The notes beneath the pieces were generated by a model. It saw only the letters and a list, made by a program, of their open reading frames with translations, had not been told where the DNA came from and did not search any database. Positions 1 to 64,000 of a stretch of 64,000 bases of DNA are shown piece by piece; the stretch's first letter is position 1, and each line of letters starts with the position of its first letter. The DNA comes from Candidula unifasciata. Lineage: Eukaryota > Mollusca > Gastropoda > Stylommatophora > Geomitridae. The stretch spans positions 92,001 to 156,000 of the forward strand of contig CAJHNH020000494.1 in the NCBI GenBank assembly GCA_905116865.2. The letters run 5' to 3'. Position numbers and translations under genes: made by a program.

Positions 1-221
1 CCCAGTCTGGATTCCTGGGCTCCCAAGTGGGGGCAAAACAGAACAGCCTCACTGCCCCCTAACAAGCATGTCCTAAGTGTAGACTGACTAGGTTTTCCTT
101 CAAATCTGACTGCATATACCTGAGAGGCAAGAACAATCAGCCTGTACACAAGTACAAGATCAAGACTGAAGTCCAGGAGTGGAGGATCAAGGAGAACTTT
201 TCGCCAGAGTTTACAGCTGGT
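1..221 (+). mobile_element. SINE family A copy (5' end cut by window edge)
   Basis: One of at least seven copies of a dispersed element. Shared landmarks are a 'gggctccca.tgtgggg' head, 'taacaagcatgtc', 'cctgagaggcaag' and the tail 'ttcgccagagtttacagctgg'. No protein is encoded. It grades directly into a 51-bp tandem repeat. Confidence 0.75.
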
Positions 222-412
222 GATCAACAAGAAGAACAACAAGGACGGTACAAGGTTTAGGTTTACACAACAGATCAACAAGAAGAACAACAAGGACGGT
301 ACAAGATTTAGGTTTACACAACAGATCAACAAGAAGAACAACAAGGACGGTACAAGATTTAGGTTTACACAATGGATCAATAAGAAGAACAACAAGGATG
401 GTACAACTGCCA
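222..412 (+). repeat. 51-bp tandem repeat, about 3.7 copies
   Basis: Units begin with gatcaacaagaagaacaa at 222, 273, 324 and 375. The period is 17 codons, which produces a spurious open frame. It starts at the 3' tail of the adjacent SINE A copy, so the SINE tail probably seeded it. Confidence 0.9.
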
Positions 413-545
413 AGGTATTTTTTACATACACAACTATATACACAGGTGTCCGATCTGACTACTCAGAGACCAGGGAAAATTACTAGAAGTCCAAGTGAAA
501 AAATCAAAGCCTTCACGAGGGCCTGAACCCACTCAGACAGTACAA
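413..545 (-). mobile_element. SINE family D fragment
   Basis: Carries 'cacaggtgtccgatctgac', 'agggaaaattactagaagtc' and 'gcctgaaccc', matching in reverse the intact copy at 47885-48170. The tRNA-like head is missing. Confidence 0.7.
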
Positions 546-614
546 GAAATTCTCTAACCGGCCATTGGACAGAACTGTCAAGCAAATGGGAAGGCTAGCT
601 ATCAACAAATGCCC

Positions 615-905
615 GAAGAGGTTGCAAGTGTTGGTCAAAATACACAAATATCCCAGCTATGCTGTACACACACAACTTCTTCTTTTAGTCCAGGTCATGT
701 GGCACTGGTAGTCATGTCTATCCACAACCTTTTGTCTCATGTTCTGACACAGATAATCTTCCCTGTCATGATGTCAAACTGTCTGGCATCTTTTCTCTTA
801 GTCTCCCTCTGGCTCTTTTCTCCCTCCAACTTTCTCACTGTCATGTGGTACTCCAGTTTTCTTCTCTAACTTTCTCACTGTCATGTGGTACTCCAGTTTT
901 CTCCT
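615..905 (-). mobile_element. RTE-like LINE 3' fragment
   Basis: Related to 11565-12125 and 13540-13770 by 'catgtggcactggtagtcatgt', 'gatgtcaaactgtctggcatc' and 'ctccaactttc'. In reverse the better copy at 11565 reads as a reverse-transcriptase C-terminus. A 41-bp stretch is duplicated in tandem near 824-903. Confidence 0.65.
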
Positions 906-939
906 TCTGATGTGGGACTCAGATTTTGTAGGGTATTCT

Positions 940-1120
940 TGGGAAGTTCAGTATTTTAGTTGTGTATCCTTTACAGGACATTGCAGAACCAACCCAGGCA
1001 TTTTAAGCTGTTATGGTTTTTCTAAGCAAATTTACGTCTAGTAGTTTGCCTTTGCTTTCTGGACGGTCGGCTTCTCGATACTACTGTCAAAACCAATGCA
1101 AGGCCACAGACGCTGACTCC
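940..1120 (-). mobile_element. SINE family C copy
   Basis: Reverse copy of the tRNA-derived element at 29890-30125: 'cctttacaggacattgcaga', 'aagcaaatttacgtctag', 'ttctggacggtcggcttctc'. Head truncated. It ends just upstream of exon 25's donor region. Confidence 0.8.
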
Positions 1121-1218
1121 AATAGTATACGGGGTGTTAACAAACAAAAATCAAACAAACAAGAATTGCCAAACAAGGAACAGGGATAAAAGATAACACT
1201 TCAAGTTCTCTGACTGAC

Positions 1219-61731
<60,513 letters not shown>

Positions 61732-61959
61732 CTATAAAGTATAAAAGGACAACTGATGTAGCATTGGTCAGCTGAGGTCAGTGGTTAAGTAGTAGCATCG
61801 GTCGACTGAGGTGAGTGGTCAATTATGTAAAAAAAAGGGGAAGATATGGATTTATATATAACTAATGAGAAAACCTTGAACAACTATCTATCTATCTATT
61901 GTCTTCTTCACTTTTACCGGGTTGTAGCCCAGTGTCGTGGTTTAAAATATTTGTTTTGA

Positions 61960-62310
61960 ACCTCTCGCCTGATTTGAGTGACAGTTTTCTGGATCTTCTA
62001 GCCATATTCAGCTACTCCATCTATCCATTTTTTCCTGGGTCTTCCTCTGGCCTTTCTTCCCGATGTTCTACTGTAAAAGGCCTTATAGGCCATCTGATCC
62101 GGTTGCATTCTTACTAAATGGCCAAACCACTTCATTCTCTGTCTTTCAATATGTTTCATGCATGCTCTTGTTCCAACTTTGTCTCTAATGCTGTCGTTTG
62201 TGACTCTGTCTCTTCGTGTATTGTTGGTGACTCTTCGGAGACATCGCATTTCACACGTAGTTATTTTTTGCATATGTGATTTGTTCATTGTCCACGTTTG
62301 GCACTGAGAA
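61960..62310 (-). pseudogene. LINE reverse-transcriptase C-terminus
   Basis: Reverse: EMRCLRRVTNNTRRDRVTND, RQRMKWFGHLVRMQPDQMAY and KARGRPRKKWIDGVAEYG in one frame (61998-62288). The RT catalytic part is absent. Confidence 0.9.
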
Positions 62311-62845
62311 ACATAACGTAGGGATGAAAATGCTGTTGATCATCCATTGTTTGGCTGGTACAAGTTCCATGTAGCTATCTTAAAAACTGTTGTGCCGGAT
62401 CTGTCTATCTTGGCCGATGTTTCTTTCATGACTCTGTCTTGTGTGTGGCGGTTTGAAGCGCTGGTGTAATCGCGCTTTTTCTTCAAAATACACCATAAAT
62501 CTTGAGCAATGGTGCTTGAACAAACAAATCCCCTACCGGCTTGCTGGGCCTGTCGTTGAATCATCCTTGTTTGAAGAATAATTTGATGGAAATTCCCTAA
62601 AACAAAATTTATCAAAACTGCTTAGTGATAGCCGCAGTTTATTCCGCCATCTTGGTCAGGATTTTTTTCCAACTACAACTACAATGATAAAACCAGAGCT
62701 CAAAGATGTCTTGAAAGAAACCGACTTACAAAGAGGACTGATTGCTCACATCAGAAGGAGACAAATCTACAAACACCACACAGCAAGGACTCTAAGAGGA
62801 ATAAGTGGTACAGTGACTAGCATGTACACCTGCCAGTCTGGTAGA
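62311..62845. other. Intron 5' to exon 1, no element recognised
   Basis: Open frames here (for example 62340-62615) have no recognisable domain. No MADD exon found. Confidence 0.45.
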
Positions 62846-62849
62846 TATG

Positions 62850-63172
62850 AGTTGGGATCCCCATCAAGGAAGCATGTTCCTTGTGTGGATTGTAAGGCCC
62901 CACTGTGGGGACAAACAAACAATAAAAAAACAGACGCACTGCTTTACCGAACAAGCATGTCATAAAAGTCAACTAATTAACAGTGCTCTCTTCAAAGTCA
63001 AAGTGCATCTTCCTGAAAGGCGAGGAACCAACAGTCTGCATACAAATAAGCCAGATATGTAAAACAGATCTGCATGCAAAGCTCAAGTTCTGGAGAAAGA
63101 CTAAAGTCCACAAGTGGACGAACAACCAGGACTTTTCACCGGAGTTAACAGCTGAGAAAAAGAAGGTAAGCG
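62850..63172 (+). mobile_element. SINE family A, longest copy
   Basis: 'ggattgtaaggccccactgt', 'catgtcataaaagtcaacta', 'tgcatgcaaagctcaagttc', 'gtggacgaacaaccaggact', 'caccggagttaacagctgag', tail 'aaaaagaagg'. Confidence 0.88.
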
Positions 63173-63429
63173 TATTTTTAAAAAAACTGACCTGGTCTCC
63201 TAGGCTTCTTTGGTCTAACAGAGGTAAAAGAAGTTTCTGGGAAGTAAATGTAGCTGGTAGAATAGTGACCACATCATGAAGTGCCACAACTGGTATACAG
63301 AAATATTGGGCAGCAACATATACAGTTTTTTATATGGCACTGAAAGAGATGAACCCTTATTTTAAATGTTTGAAAACAGTCTTGCGATGAATCTTTGGAC
63401 CCATTAAAGATGCAAACAGCAGCAAGTAG

Positions 63430-63665
63430 AGGTCCCTTTGTCATGCCTTTAGGCGAATAGGGTATATGGGGCTAGACCTATATTTTTATAGACCAATCTT
63501 CACAAGATGGGTGATGTGGTCAGCATCACGCCGGCCGCCTTTACTTCCTAAGACTGCAACAGGTACCCACTCAAGGCTGGGTCAACTTGGAAGTCAAGGT
63601 CATTTTTTTTTTTTTTTAAATCCGGCTCCGCCAGGGAGCAAACCCACAACCTTCCAGGTGAACGA
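63430..63665 (+). mobile_element. SINE family B copy
   Basis: 'catgcctttaggcgaatagg', 'atcacgccggccgcctttac', 'aaggctgggtcaacttggaa', 'ccgccagggagcaaacccac'. Confidence 0.87.
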
Positions 63666-63934
63666 AACAGCAGTAGGATAACCATAAGTCCCATTTTTGA
63701 GGGGAGGTTATGTTTTTCCCCCTCATTTTTAGGCATTCCAACACCATCCCCTCGATACCTAAAGTCAATTGGAACAATGGAATTTTTTGTTTGTGGAGTA
63801 CTGATGAGACAGTGTCTACAAAAAAATAAACGACACTCTCCTGAGGATATGGTCACCCTAAACAGCGGGGAATGGAGAGTGAGAAGCAACCATAAAATTT
63901 ACAATCTGTTTAAATCACCACAATCACTGGCATC

Positions 63935-64000
63935 ATGAGTTCTAATAGACTGAAATGGCTGGGGCATATTGAGAGCATGTCAAATGACAGAGGGGTAAAA
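63935..64000 (+). mobile_element. Start of LINE C-terminal fragment, cut by window edge
   Basis: Reads RLKWLGHIESMSNDRGVK, the K-W-x-GH(I/L) tail of RTE/Jockey-type reverse transcriptases. Confidence 0.7.

Noticed and set aside
62340..62615. 91-codon minus-strand frame upstream of exon 1
   Set aside because: No family resemblance, no fitting splice sites, adjacent to LINE debris.

Overview
The window is animal nuclear DNA: split coding exons with canonical GT/AG introns, dense SINE and LINE debris and many tandem arrays. The repeat mix and the protein divergence suggest a lophotrochozoan, probably a gastropod mollusc; that is an inference, since no species-diagnostic sequence was checked.

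One protein-coding gene explains all real coding sequence I can find. It lies on the minus strand from about 61731 to 1219 and encodes the orthologue of MADD (MAP-kinase activating death domain protein, also Rab3 GEP, DENN/MADD), the exchange factor for Rab3/Rab27 on synaptic and secretory vesicles. I recover 25 consecutive internal exons, 4035 nt or about 1345 codons. They cover the end of uDENN, cDENN and dDENN (61731-38158), a Ser/Pro-rich linker (37286-28740), a conserved helical segment (24051-20953), a second variable linker (18643-12236), the death-domain region (10762-6719) and the start of the C-terminal PH-like module (3715-1219). The first coding exons lie beyond the right edge and the last beyond the left edge. 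Exon phases join across every intron, with two blemishes: a one-base deficit in exon 3 (a frameshift) and a poor GC donor after exon 18.

The introns are mostly repeats. The long open frames on both strands (for example at 3835-5491, 7483-10214, 23219-23854, 24261-24905 and 46036-46892) are translations of minisatellites and purine tracts, not genes. Dispersed elements include at least five SINE families, several non-LTR retrotransposon remnants (RNase H and reverse-transcriptase C-terminal pieces), a hAT-type MITE with an 8-bp target duplication, a Helitron-like stretch, two 1.3-kb retroposons with 13-14 bp target duplications, and a rearranged 28S rRNA fragment.

The most unusual signal is a recurring pattern. 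At eight of the 25 exons a tandem array begins at, or spans, the exon-intron boundary, and its units carry degraded copies of that same splice site, often with some exon sequence: acceptors of exons 2, 4 and 6, and donors of exons 5, 8, 12, 17 and 23. The pre-mRNA would therefore hold dozens of local decoy splice sites. In addition, every long purine tract lies on the plus strand, so the MADD pre-mRNA carries them all as pyrimidine tracts.
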